A DNA stretch of 64,000 nt from Phymatolithon calcareum. Lineage: Eukaryota > Rhodophyta > Florideophyceae > Hapalidiales. The notes under the pieces were generated by a model. That model ran no database searches. It was not told where the DNA came from and was given only the letters and a program-made list of their open reading frames with translations. Numbering within the stretch: position 1 is the first letter of the stretch; each line of letters starts with the position of its first letter. A program made the position numbers and the translations under genes. The DNA is taken from assembly GCA_977006965.1 (NCBI GenBank), contig OZ345367.1, positions 2,542,001 through 2,606,000 of the forward strand, given 5' to 3'. Positions 53,891-64,000 of the stretch are shown piece after piece.

Positions 53891-54474
53891 TTTTTATTGC
53901 ATTACAGTATTTCTGTTTAAAAACAGCCTGTATTATACCTTCGCTCTTCTTCACCATGATTTCTGAAGTATCATGCGAAGGTATAATTCATGATTTCTGA
54001 GGTCTCATGCGACATGACGTATTATAACTATTACGTGGCAATCAAACCCCTACAAAATACCTTCACGTGTCGCAGTCGGGTTAAGACAGGCTAGGAAAAA
54101 ATAAAGAAAAAATAGGTTCCGCACCAGTCCGCACTGTGAATCTGGTACCATTTTGTTCTCCTCCTCAGGCCTGATGCAACTAATATATAATCGTGTTGGA
54201 TTCATTTCGGGTACTTTGCAAAATCAGAGAGTTTCAAAACTTCTTCTGAAATTATAGAAAATACCAGTATCATAACAGTTCGCGTGAATTTCCTCCTGAC
54301 ATCCACCTGTAACAACCAAGTCATCATGACTTAGCCATGGTGTCTTGTATTAACTCCTTGTTTCCCTGATAGGATATACCTTAGCTTTATGCTTTTAATT
54401 CATTTTGCCTTTTCCCCTAGTGGGGCTAGCAGCGATTCGAGGGCCTACGTTTCTTCCATTCTATCCTATCGCTA

Positions 54475-54650
54475 TTGAATTTGACTGCGGCTTTCACGTC
54501 TAGTCCAGGTACGTCGCGAAAGATTGATTCTGGCGTTGGTCTGACGCGCTGTAGCAGCATTTGGTGGACCAGGCCCCGCTCGCCCATTCTAAGAATGTGT
54601 CCAAGCCAGTTTCATGCTTCTAATAATGATCTTCATCGTTTTCCATGCTT
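54475..54650 (-). pseudogene. LINE reverse transcriptase C-terminal fragment
   Basis: The minus strand reads WLGHILRMGERGLVHQMLLQ then RVRPTPESIFRDVPGLDV. W-GH-(I/V)-RM is characteristic of the region after the thumb in RTE-like and related LINEs. No ends or duplications were seen. Surrounding 53990-55700 is otherwise without recognised genes and probably holds more decayed LINE sequence. Confidence 0.55.
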
Positions 54651-55711
54651 TCGATGAGGTTCTTGCTTATTACCAATAGCTCGCTAAGAGCTTTCTGTTT
54701 TCCCCATCGAGTTCATATCCTGTCAGGTTGCGTTCCAGTGTCTCCATGTGATGCTGGACCTTATCTCCGTAACTATCTACCATCTTTATTCCAGGCACCT
54801 GCCGAAACCTTCCGCATGTGTATAGAAGCGCCAATTACCTGTGTTTCAGCTGGAGGGTTTCCGGCAGATGAAGCGTATGCTCTAACAATTCACTAAAAGC
54901 AATGACGTCAGGAACCAATGTGTCCGTCCTGCACTGGAATAGAAAATCGATCCCACAATCTGGCTGCGGTAAAAGAGCATCTTATCAACTCCTCTGTGTT
55001 GTACTTTCCAAAAAGCGCTATCTGGTCTACACTTTCCACTGGGAATAATAACACTAGATCAGATTACAAAAATCCACCTGTAGTAGACATAGGAGAATGT
55101 AGCCAAAGTGTCACGTTCAGACTGTGCAATACAAGTCCAAGTCTGGCGTACTATGGCGAAGGAATGAATTCATCATCTCATGCCTGCAAAACGGCAAGGC
55201 GCACGATATTCGTGAACATCAGCTTTGCATAAATTCTCATGGAATGTCGCTGCACGTCGGCTTGAGCACTACAAAATGCCACGCTATGGCTTGCCTGCAG
55301 GTCTATGAAAGTCAAATCCAAGAGGCACCGTCAATAAGACCTATTTCAAGATCCAACAGGATTGCCTTGCGTATTAGTCGTCCGAATTCATTTCTCTCTC
55401 CATCTCCATTTCAGGGAATAGATAAGATGAGATCGTTGCCTACGCCACAGCAACATTATTCTTCCCTGACGGTGCTTTCTAGCCTGCTTGTCAACATGCC
55501 ATTCTGTCAATACTCCTCTGGCTGTGAGAGGACCTTCCCTTTTCGTTATTCTTTCCTAGAATCATGGTGACGTCAGAAGCCATGTAAAATGGCTCTTGAT
55601 CCCTATTTCCTATAACATCTCCCTATATAGTGAGACTTTCGACCCGTTCTTTCTTTTCTAGTAGAAAATGTCAGTCTTATATCAACGCCTGGACCTGACC
55701 TCGAGCAACTT

Positions 55712-55920
55712 CTAGATGATCGAAAATTTAAGCATCACTGTGGGTTTCTCCCTGCACTGATCCTTCGATGTTTTGTTTCGCACTTTTGCGAAAGTTTTCC
55801 GTCTAGACCTAGCCTGACCATAAAGAGCAGGATCATATGCCCCACAGTTTCCTTGCCAACGTGCGCACATATCTTGCCCACTCCATCGTGTGCCTGCAGT
55901 GAAAAGCTTCAACTGTCAAG
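55712..55920 (-). pseudogene. LINE RNase H ORF tail fragment
   Basis: The minus strand gives GQARSRRKTFAKVRNKTSKD then QCREKPTVMLKFSII, aligning with GRSASRRKYIGRVGKKTVEE and VCRERPLAVLKFLNN at the end of the RNase H LINE (41298 on). It is a third copy of this C-terminus in the window. Confidence 0.7.
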
Positions 55921-56857
55921 CCGCGATTGGCCTTCATCTGATTGAATACCATATGCCCTGCCCTTCATAGATAGGGAATCTGCCCCAGCTTCTATAGGTT
56001 TCCAACTTTTATTCATTAATCCATGTTCCGTTTTCCCTTATGGTGAGCTTTACTTCTTGCACTCTATCCGATCCGTATCGTGATTTAATGTGTCACCGGC
56101 GTCTATGCCCGTGAGGTGACCAACGACTGAATGATGATCCGCCCTTCAATATTTTCTATTGTTCCCTTGTTCTCAAAGCCTCAAAGTGAGTGTCTCTTGA
56201 TACCCTGAATGTAGGTTGTTCCCTGTATATTGTGTGGACATTCAATATGCCTTTCTGGTGTGGCCGTCTCATATTATGAAAAAGCAGAAGAACCCTCCGT
56301 GACCTATGTCACGGGTAGGAGATGCTCTAGTCCCAATTCCGCAACACTGTCAATGAATGTAAAGAGTCTTCCTGATTTCAAGTCTGCTCTACCAGCGGCT
56401 ATTTATCTCTATGTCTAGTTCTTAGTCATTGCACCACGAGAGCCTCATTCCCAGGATAATTACAAAGGTCGTCGTCCGTTCACTCCGTGCTCCCTCATCG
56501 TTAAGCTGGTCTTTGTTCATCCTTTCATGTTTTATAATGTAAAACGACATAATAAGGCTGTAATGGTCGCAAGCCATTCATGGTTAACGGCTCTAAACTC
56601 ATTTAAAAAATTTGTATTTTGCACGCTTTCGTTGAAAGTGCACATTTCACTAGACCGTTTCCGACAAACTGCAATTGCAATAGTCAATCACTCTGACCGT
56701 CCGCTACAGCGATAGTACCAACCGTCGAGCTCTTTACGAACATCGCATCATTTGATACTTTGAATGCCCCAAGCTCGACATTGTTGTTGTCTTTCGCTCC
56801 TTGCACCGAATCGTCAAGTCGTTCCATCGGCCGGTCATACCAAAACAAGCAGCCAAC
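55921..56857. other. Intergenic, no recognised gene
   Basis: AT-rich; no open frame of note and no repeat recognised. Confidence 0.45.
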
Positions 56858-57484
56858 ATGTCGGGCACCCCGCACCAAGACCCTTCCGTTGGTTCCGATG
56901 TTGTGCGCGAGAATGAGATTGATATTTCGGGTCAGAATATGGTTCTAACGGCAACTGTCCGTGAGGAAGGCAACAGTACGAAAGGAAGTCTTCCAGTTGC
57001 CACTTTTTTCGATTTACTCCCTCAGATAAACTCTGATGTGCAACCTGGAGGAATTTTAAACGAAGGCTCCAGAGAGACCACGGGTGGATTTGTCGGCGGA
57101 AGGAGCGAGATAGAGATAGCAAGCGATGCCGGTAAACTCCCTGCAGCATACTACGATCAGCCCCGATCGGGAGACGTGAAAGAAGACGAGCCTTGCAACA
57201 AGCTCGTTGCTCAAAGAGAGACCATCGATGGTCTTGTTGCTCGTCTTCGCGGAAAAGTGGAGGATGGTCCTACTGAAGCAAGAGATTCCATTGTTGAAAA
57301 GGAGGTCGAGGATGTTGAAGACAACTCTGGTGGTGTGTCTCGCATTTGGCTCGCTGGTGTTCTCGAAGAAACTTCTGGAGAAGACAGTGGTTCCTCCACC
57401 GAATATCAGGCACGTAAGAGGCCCCGACGCCCAAAAGGCCAGACGAAGGGGAAAACTGGAAAGGTGGTGAGGAAGCGAAAATGA
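56858..57484 (+). CDS. Hypothetical acidic protein with basic tail
   Basis: 208 codons from ATG 56858 (MSGTPHQDPSVGSDVVRENE). The frame is open 19 codons further up (ATG 56801), but that part looks like leader (MHRIVKSFHRPVIPKQAA). Mostly disordered: acidic middle (EKEVEDVEDNSGGVSRIWLA) and a strongly basic end (ARKRPRRPKGQTKGKTGKVV), a likely nuclear localisation and nucleic-acid-binding tail. A short helical segment, CNKLVAQRETIDGLVARLRG, may be coiled coil. No family recognised. Codon use and length argue for a real gene over a chance frame. Confidence 0.6.
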   Translation: MSGTPHQDPSVGSDVVRENEIDISGQNMVLTATVREEGNSTKGSLPVATFFDLLPQINSDVQPGGILNEGSRETTGGFVGGRSEIEIASDAGKLPAAYYDQPRSGDVKEDEPCNKLVAQRETIDGLVARLRGKVEDGPTEARDSIVEKEVEDVEDNSGGVSRIWLAGVLEETSGEDSGSSTEYQARKRPRRPKGQTKGKTGKVVRKRK

Positions 57485-59923
57485 TATCCGGCATAGGTTG
57501 TGCTTGTCGTGCAATTTCGTGACTGGAAAAGAGCAGATATAGTGACTTGAGCTTGTGTAGAGTAGAAATGCATCCGTAGGATGCAGAAGCTTCTTCAATT
57601 GCTCAAGGTGATATCTAGGTGTGCTGCGCTATTAATTCAGCGTTGTGCTAATTTCAAAAAAGCAAGGTCTACAAACGTGTCGTCTAGCCAAGAACGATCA
57701 TCAAGGCATCTGCGTGTTTCATTCGTCGATTAACTTAAAAACTGTTGTGATAACGCTTCTAGCTTCTCCGACTTACCTGAAATTCCACGGGGCATGTCTT
57801 GTTCTACAGCAAGGGGCACAAATTCCCCGTACCACAACCCATGAAAGTCCACTTCCCAAAGTTAAATTCTCTGCTCTCTTCCTCAATCGCCAGGAGTTTA
57901 GGAACAGGCTCCTTGGACTTGAATCCAGAGCGATAGACGCAATGCATGTGCTGCTGCCAAAATCCACTTGGGCAAGGAACCTGCCAGTTGCATGGGCTCT
58001 GGCTGAATGCTGAACTCCGCCCGCGGGATGAATGTTCTCAACCGGGAAATTGAATCGAGGGATCAATTTGACTGTAATTCGTGCTGTCTTATGAAAATAG
58101 CTCTTTGTTGTCAGACAACACAAGACAATTTTTCATGGCAACATACTGCGAAACTGCAAGCTACACAACCACTATTCGTACCGGTGTCGCCACAATTTGC
58201 CTTGCTTTTCGCGCAATCGGAGATGTAGAGCAACTTGACCCTCAGTGCCGTTCCTCACAGATGCTCCGACAAAGAAATGTTCTCACTGGCCTTGTGGGTG
58301 GCGGGCAAAAGTCCGCCATTGTTCTCCACGCCTTTTATGTATCTGCATGCAGTCGATGATCGCACCACAGTTTTTGAGCTACCGATGTAACATTTCGCCT
58401 TGCGGTTCCGTCGCAGGGTCATTGATGCAAATATCTATGCAGCTATGGCTCCTGAGCGTTGGCAGTGACCAATGTCCAAGTTCTGGCGAGCCATTGGATT
58501 TATGTTGTGCATGTGCGCAATGAACTTCTCAACTCTGGAACGCTTTCGACAGTGTCTGGAACTGAAATTCATATGTATCGCCACGCCCAATCGCCGTAAC
58601 CTTTGGTAATGGACATGAAACTCCGCGGAGCGGAACTGACGTTTGTTGCCTCCCATCTTAATTCGTCTGTATATCCCGATTATTCTTTTCTCTATTGTCG
58701 AAAGGGACCATACCGAATTCTAAGACATGCGTGTTTACTGACGCAAGCTCCTCATCAACGCTCATGCCTTATCTTTGTACAGGTCGAACACTTTGCGATA
58801 CGTTAACAGGGTTGTTAGTTGAACAGAACATGAAGGACAACGTTCCAACACTGCTCCTATTTCTCCAGGCAAATTCCGCTTTTGGCTTGCGTCTCGTCAA
58901 TATGTCACTGCATGTTAGTAGTACTGAGGGTGCTCGGCTGTCCACGTAGTGACCTCAATGTTTTGACTATTGAACGACGTTCGAAGAAGAAAAAGGTGGT
59001 ACTTCATGCGCTTCATAAAAACAAATGATGTCTCCGTCCGCATGCCCAGCTTCAAGTTCTACTGTGTCTGTTGCAGCGGCACACTAGTCACCTTCGCATG
59101 ATTCTGGACCTTCATCGGCAACTGTGTCTCCAACCGCGTGTTTTTCAAGGACTTTGACGGATCTCATAGTTCATGAACTATTCCGGGTCGTTTTAGTTCC
59201 GTGTGGCAAGAAGTGACTCTTTTTGAGAAACATCAAATGCGTCGCCGACTGTACCCTTCACAGGGCCTTTGTGCCGACTACACACCGCTGTCTGTGTTTG
59301 AGCTGAAAAATATTTTTTCATCGAAGAACGTCGACACCAGTTTAATGAAACTCGCTTTAGTATTCATGAGCTGTTCGGCCTTCCTCTTTGTCGACATTGA
59401 CAATTGCACAGCCGTTTGCTGCAGCGATCCCGCTATCCTCAGTAATTTGGCTGGGGAATCTCGCCTCCGTGGCTATTGCGATCATGTGAATCTCGGTGAA
59501 AGATATTCGCGTGCAGATAAATGTTTACAAGTTTATTTGATTTCTATACGATGAAAAGCTAATGACATCTGCTTTTTGGTGTGCATTCGTTTCGATAATA
59601 ACCAAGAAGGTAAGAAGACAATCGAACATTTCCGTTATCATCACTCACAATGATGTCAACTTTATCAGCTCACATGCAAATCACTCTTCATCGGTGCTAG
59701 AGTCCGCTTGAGCAATCGGCCGTCGTCAGCACATGGCCGCCTGTCGAAGAAATACAATATTTCGGAATCTGTGAAAGTCTCCATTACCGTTAATTGCCTT
59801 CGGCCAAAAAATCTTTATACCAAGTCATAGTCCTCATCGCCAACTTCTCCTTCCCTAAAGCAAAACTGCATTGCAGGCTATACACTCAATCTTTCCTCTA
59901 ACTTTACTGTACACATGCGTCGT
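57485..59923. other. Long intergenic stretch before the cullin 3' end
   Basis: Several frames of 60-120 codons overlap on both strands without recognisable motifs. No transposon end found. Could hold an old, eroded gene, but nothing supports a name. Confidence 0.45.
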
Positions 59924-62884
59924 CTATGCCACGTACGAATACACCGTCCTATCTCTAGCGATGTACTCATTTTCAATAAGCGTCTCAACATTCCGCACAA
60001 TATCCGCATATTCCACCGGGAACCACATTCGCAATTCTGCAGTCACCCTCTTAAACAACTCCTTTTCTTCCAGCACCTTAGCTTCCTTCATTTTGCGCAC
60101 GACACACGCCTGTATTTGCGTCCTTCGATCTTTCTCCACAAACTTTTTCGCCCTTTCCAAATCCCCATGTTCCCGTCTCTCTGGCGTCAGCAACGCGATC
60201 CGCAGCGTCCCGGCCACAGGTTTCGCCTCATCATTCACCTCCATAAGCTCCTCATCGCCGTTTCCCCACAACGCGTTGCAATACACAAGAAGTCCAACAC
60301 GGATCAGCAGGTCAACAGCGGGTTCCACTGTCGCACGGGCGACACCCAGTGTGGCAGAGAGCGCCCTGATAGACGAACGCGGCTGATCGTTAAACTGCAA
60401 AAGCACGGCCGCCTGCACGAGCGTCACCTCGAGCTCTTGTCGATACTGCCTGTGTGGTGCGCCTAGGTTCGCCCACAGTCCGACGCGACAGAGGTGGTAC
60501 ATCCACGTCAGCTTTCTTCTTGCATGGTCTTGTGATTCGGTGTAATGCTGCATAAATTGGGCACAAGTCACACCAATCCTTCCCGGTAATGCGACGAACG
60601 CCGCCGCCTCGCGTTGCAACCGTGCCGCAGAAGCTTCGCCGGCCCGACCGCCGTGCCCGGTGCTCTGCGATCTGTTTAAGCATTGCAGCACACCAGTAAG
60701 TGTGGGTGCAGAGTCGTCAGATGCCACCTCCATGTCTCCTGTTCCGGGAGTTCCACCATCGTCCGCGACGGGCCATGCCGTTGAGCTAAGTACCAGCACG
60801 TGAAAGTCAAATGCTTGATGTTGTCTTCTGCCATCCTCACTTTCATTTTGCGCTCGTCGAAATCCCAAGGTCGCCTCCCTGCTCGCTTCGACGTCGGCAA
60901 ACATCCGCTTCAGTCGTGAAGTGTAATCCGGCCCACAAAGCTCGCCCAATTGAGCAAGCATGAAATCCTCGGTATTCTTCGAACGGGAGGTGCCGTAAAT
61001 TAATCGCCGTGTGAGGCGGATGGCGTACACACGCTGGAAGACATCCTTCTCACTGAGATAACGGAACAGTCGCGTTGTTCGAGTTACCCATTCTTCGGCC
61101 TCCTCCTCAGACAATCGGTCAATTGATCGCTTTGACTCATAACAAAAGTCAAACTTGGTGACGACGGCATCGGTTGCCTCCAGAATTTCGTGCGTGAACT
61201 GAGCTAAAAGCTGTGGTGCCGCATCAACGCTGTTGACAAACCGCTCACAAGCCTGGTTCAACGCGTTCTGACAGCCAATATTCTTCTCAAAGGCAACCTC
61301 GGTGATGGTCTGAAACCTGTTGAAAACATCCCAAGCTCGATGCACAAATTTAGAAGCGGGAGTTGGTCGCGGAGCATCATCAGCGCATGCAGCTAACAGG
61401 TCCTCTAAGTTTCCGTCATGGTTCGCAAACTCACGTAATGCATCGGTGCCTGAAAGCATTGCATATCTGCGTAACAAGTCCTGCAACGGACGGACGCCGT
61501 CCGATACACGCACGAGTAAACGATAGAGATTATGCAAGTCATTAATAGCGCCCTGGTTCTGTAATCCCTGTAAGTCAGTGGTGCACGCGTCGCGCAAAAG
61601 ACGAGCGGCGGAGTCCATAAGTCGCGGCTTGTGTTCCGCAATGAGCTCCTGTTCGAGAGTGGCGCGCAAAGGGTCAAGCGTGGAGGTGTGTACAAATTGC
61701 GAGGCAAACGCAATCTCATTCTCCAGCTGCCGCGTCGCCATGTCCTCCACATAGTATCGCACGGACACGCTATTGACGTCCAGCATGAGTGCGCTTTGCT
61801 GCTCGTAAAATCGCTGGGCGTCGTCCAGAAACGGGCGTTGAAACAACTGTCGATAGAAGAAAAGCACGCACGGATCGCGTTTCTCGTCCGTCAGCCGGAG
61901 CGGATCCGGCGGTTGTGACGCCTCGGTCAGTCCAGCATACGCAGCACTATTGCATACGTTAAGATGAGGCGCCGGCGGAAGGGTTGAAAGTGAGAACCTG
62001 TTGAAGTTTGATGGTGGGATTCGCGGTCCGGTGCCGTTCACTGGGGTGCTTTCGGGCTCGCCCGATGTGTCCGAACATGCGCTACTCGTTTCATCATCCA
62101 CGTGCAACAGCGTTGTGGAACCGACGGATACCACGCTGTCCAGAAGGACGCGAATTAGCGACAGTGTCTCGTCGGGCGGATGGTGCGAATTTCCACTTCT
62201 CAGGCGCACGCGACGCTCGGTGGCTGTAAACGATAGCGCGCGCTGAAGCAAGACGTGGCCGACGACGGCAATGACCTCGTCGCGCCAGGCCATTAGAGCT
62301 GTGCTGCGGATGTCAAACACGGGCACACGCGGTGCGCTGGGAAGCACAACATCGTCATCGGCAACCTCCGTTGCCGACTGCAATGACCGCTGGTTTTCTG
62401 ATATGTAGTCATTGTCAAGATGGCAAAACACGGCCGCAACGCGGTCAATGCCGGCGGAATATGGGACCCAAAGCGCGCTGTACGCCTCAAGTGGTCCGTA
62501 CGACGGCGGGAGGGTGTCACGAAGACGAGCGGCCTCGCGGTCGACAAGCGCAGGGTCAAGGTCGGGCAGTTCGCATGGTGAAAAAAGTGGGTGACGGTTG
62601 AGCGGGGACGCGGAGGGCGGCAGTGTCCTGGTGAGCAAGAGGGCAACGGCGCGGGCGTGCAGGAAGAGCAGGTTCCGAAGGCGGGCGTAAAGCTCTGGAG
62701 CGCGCGACGGTGGTGCGGCACCAGTGGCCGGCGCAGCGGTGGGCGAACACAGCGAGTACACTAGCGTGTAGAGCGGGAGACAGGCCGTATGGGCGACAGT
62801 GGAGCGCGGGCTTAGACAGCCTCGAACGGCGTCGCTGAGCTTTAACCAAGCGGCATCAAGGTCAATGTTCTCCGCGCTCAGCAT
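59924..62884 (-). CDS. Cullin, scaffold of a RING E3 ubiquitin ligase
   Basis: 986 codons, one exon, starting at ATG 62884-62882; a longer version would need a GTG start. Cullins hold a substrate adaptor at the N-terminal helical repeats and the RBX1 RING protein at the C-terminus. Seen here: N-terminal cullin repeats, for example PFLDDAQRFYEQQSALMLDV and ENEIAFASQFVHTSTLDPLR; the cullin homology domain (EDFMLAQLGELCGPDYTSRL, KRMFADVEASRE, DFHVLVLSSTAWPV); and the neddylation winged helix (ACVVRKMKEAKVLEEKELFK to NEYIARD), with Lys933 as the likely NEDD8 site. It is about 200 residues longer than typical CUL1/CUL3/CUL4, through an Ala/Pro-rich N-terminal region and an insert (about GGTPGTGDMEVASDDSAPTL to HGGRAGEASAARLQREAAAF) between the last WP motif and the RKLTWMYHL segment. 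Subtype undecided, nearest CUL1-like. Confidence 0.92.
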   Translation of the reverse strand: MLSAENIDLDAAWLKLSDAVRGCLSPRSTVAHTACLPLYTLVYSLCSPTAAPATGAAPPSRAPELYARLRNLLFLHARAVALLLTRTLPPSASPLNRHPLFSPCELPDLDPALVDREAARLRDTLPPSYGPLEAYSALWVPYSAGIDRVAAVFCHLDNDYISENQRSLQSATEVADDDVVLPSAPRVPVFDIRSTALMAWRDEVIAVVGHVLLQRALSFTATERRVRLRSGNSHHPPDETLSLIRVLLDSVVSVGSTTLLHVDDETSSACSDTSGEPESTPVNGTGPRIPPSNFNRFSLSTLPPAPHLNVCNSAAYAGLTEASQPPDPLRLTDEKRDPCVLFFYRQLFQRPFLDDAQRFYEQQSALMLDVNSVSVRYYVEDMATRQLENEIAFASQFVHTSTLDPLRATLEQELIAEHKPRLMDSAARLLRDACTTDLQGLQNQGAINDLHNLYRLLVRVSDGVRPLQDLLRRYAMLSGTDALREFANHDGNLEDLLAACADDAPRPTPASKFVHRAWDVFNRFQTITEVAFEKNIGCQNALNQACERFVNSVDAAPQLLAQFTHEILEATDAVVTKFDFCYESKRSIDRLSEEEAEEWVTRTTRLFRYLSEKDVFQRVYAIRLTRRLIYGTSRSKNTEDFMLAQLGELCGPDYTSRLKRMFADVEASREATLGFRRAQNESEDGRRQHQAFDFHVLVLSSTAWPVADDGGTPGTGDMEVASDDSAPTLTGVLQCLNRSQSTGHGGRAGEASAARLQREAAAFVALPGRIGVTCAQFMQHYTESQDHARRKLTWMYHLCRVGLWANLGAPHRQYRQELEVTLVQAAVLLQFNDQPRSSIRALSATLGVARATVEPAVDLLIRVGLLVYCNALWGNGDEELMEVNDEAKPVAGTLRIALLTPERREHGDLERAKKFVEKDRRTQIQACVVRKMKEAKVLEEKELFKRVTAELRMWFPVEYADIVRNVETLIENEYIARDRTVYSYVA

Positions 62885-64000
62885 GTCGGTCGGCGACGCG
62901 AAAGGCGGTGCCACTCCAGGCGGCGTCCTAGGAAAAGTAACTTGTGCTCATGCTCACCATTCAGGTGGACAAGATGCACTCCCAAAATAATGATGTATCA
63001 AATTGTGGCTGACTCCGTGATGCTCTGTTTGATTTTTCTGTTGCAGAGTGATGAACAAATTTATAGTTCTGTAATTCCAGTTAGCAAGATTATGTGATCA
63101 ATCTGCAAAGTATAGCTAATGATTTCTCCATTTGATGGCATTGCAAGTGCCAATTTGATATGGGCGCGCCGGAGGATGACGTGATAGACAGCAACGTCAA
63201 CGTATGATATCCTCACTTGAGCAGCTTCAGCTATGATACTCTATCAATCTCACAATCGATCTCCCCATTCGCCGTTTGCACTCTTATTATTCTTGGCTCA
63301 TACCTCGCGCTTTACCAGAACTTCAGTTATAAGAGACGAGATTCTGCAGGGCAGTATATGCGCTGCGCCTTCGCCTAAGAAAACTACTCGAGGCGGTTTT
63401 TGGACAGAAAAGAGTTAGGTCGCAAAGGGGCATAGATTGACAGTGTTCCCTGATGGATGGCGTTTTGATTGAGAGTGCTTGACTAACCAGGGGCGACTTG
63501 CTTGACTGGAAGCAGCTGCATGACGTCTGCGCGCCTAGATGCGGAGGGTATTGACCTACTAGTGATAATGCGTGGGTGTTGGCGATGCGGCTGACAGGGC
63601 AGGACTACCTTGTTTTCGAATGCCGGATTGAACGAGTAGTGGACTTTTTTCCAATTTTTTAGGACCACTATCGAAGTATTATTGAGGTCGTAATAATGCA
63701 AATGTATTAATATCGACTCTACTTCAAGCCACCCGGTATGGGAAGCGACTACCCAGTTCATTAAATTACCCATGAGTTGCCGCCGCGCGAGTGAGGCTGA
63801 ATCGTCAACTTTCACTGGAAATTTAACAACCCCGGGACTGCATTGCGTGTTGCTATGGTTAGCGGAGATAAGAAAAGATCTAGTCCCCAACTGGTCGAGC
63901 TGAGATGTTCCACGCTGCATGAGGATCTAGTGGATCACAATTTTACCGATGAAAAAGAGAACCACTCAGGCAGCAGGCGAGGAAAGTTAATCAGATTTTT
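62885..64000. other. Upstream region of the cullin gene
   Basis: About 1.1 kb to the window end with no recognised gene. Minus-strand frames near 63483-63920 have no motif. The cullin promoter should lie here; no specific element was assigned. Confidence 0.45.

Noticed and set aside
62885-62914. Cullin start at 62914
   Set aside because: That codon is GTG; the first in-frame ATG is 62884, and an in-frame stop lies further upstream.

Overview
This is eukaryotic nuclear DNA, most likely from a red alga of the compact, mostly intron-free, transposon-rich kind (florideophyte type, for example Chondrus). That placement is an inference. It rests on single-exon housekeeping genes (40S ribosomal protein S18, a REX4-like exonuclease, a cullin), a protein whose N-terminus looks like a plastid transit peptide with an early Phe, and a dense mosaic of transposons between the genes.

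Layout. 1-3.7 kb: a STAND-type NB-ARC/TPR protein, cut at its 5' end by the window edge, with a strikingly uniform 132-bp TPR array whose 3' end has decayed. 4.9-20.6 kb: a mobile-element graveyard. It holds three related TA-flanked DNA transposons whose ends carry the palindrome CCCTCAATTGAGGG, several 5'-truncated LINEs, two miniature inverted-repeat elements, a solo LTR, serine-protease pseudogene pieces and a decayed zinc-finger gene. 20.6-31 kb: a nearly readable CACTA (Tnp2) transposase and a broken superfamily 1 helicase of the ZNFX1 type. 31.1-33.7 kb: a complete pogo/Tigger-type transposon with intact transposase, terminal repeats and TA duplication. 34.4-39.2 kb: an unrecognised two-part gene and an intact intracellular-looking serine protease. 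39.3-48 kb: a second graveyard of nested insertions whose order can be read from target-site duplications. 48.8-64 kb: the conserved gene block (plastid protein, RPS18, REX4-like, short-chain dehydrogenase, an acidic/basic hypothetical protein, cullin), with few transposons.

Most informative patterns. (1) A LINE family has at least nine 3' ends in the window that finish in CCCC rather than poly-A. The well-preserved copies carry a potential stem-loop just upstream, and most copies are flanked by 9-13 bp target-site duplications. (2) Around 40.1-44.2 kb, LTR, LINE and short retroposed fragments are inserted inside one another, and the unoccupied target of one of them survives elsewhere in the window (16121-16132). 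(3) The TPR array of the NB-ARC gene varies at only eight of 44 residues per repeat, which suggests ongoing homogenisation.

The housekeeping genes form no pathway. Two of them, RPS18 and the REX4-like gene, are divergent and share a 404-bp intergenic region carrying a G-box and a telo-box-like motif. Positions of element ends and duplications were read by eye; identities to named families are from motif recognition, not searches.
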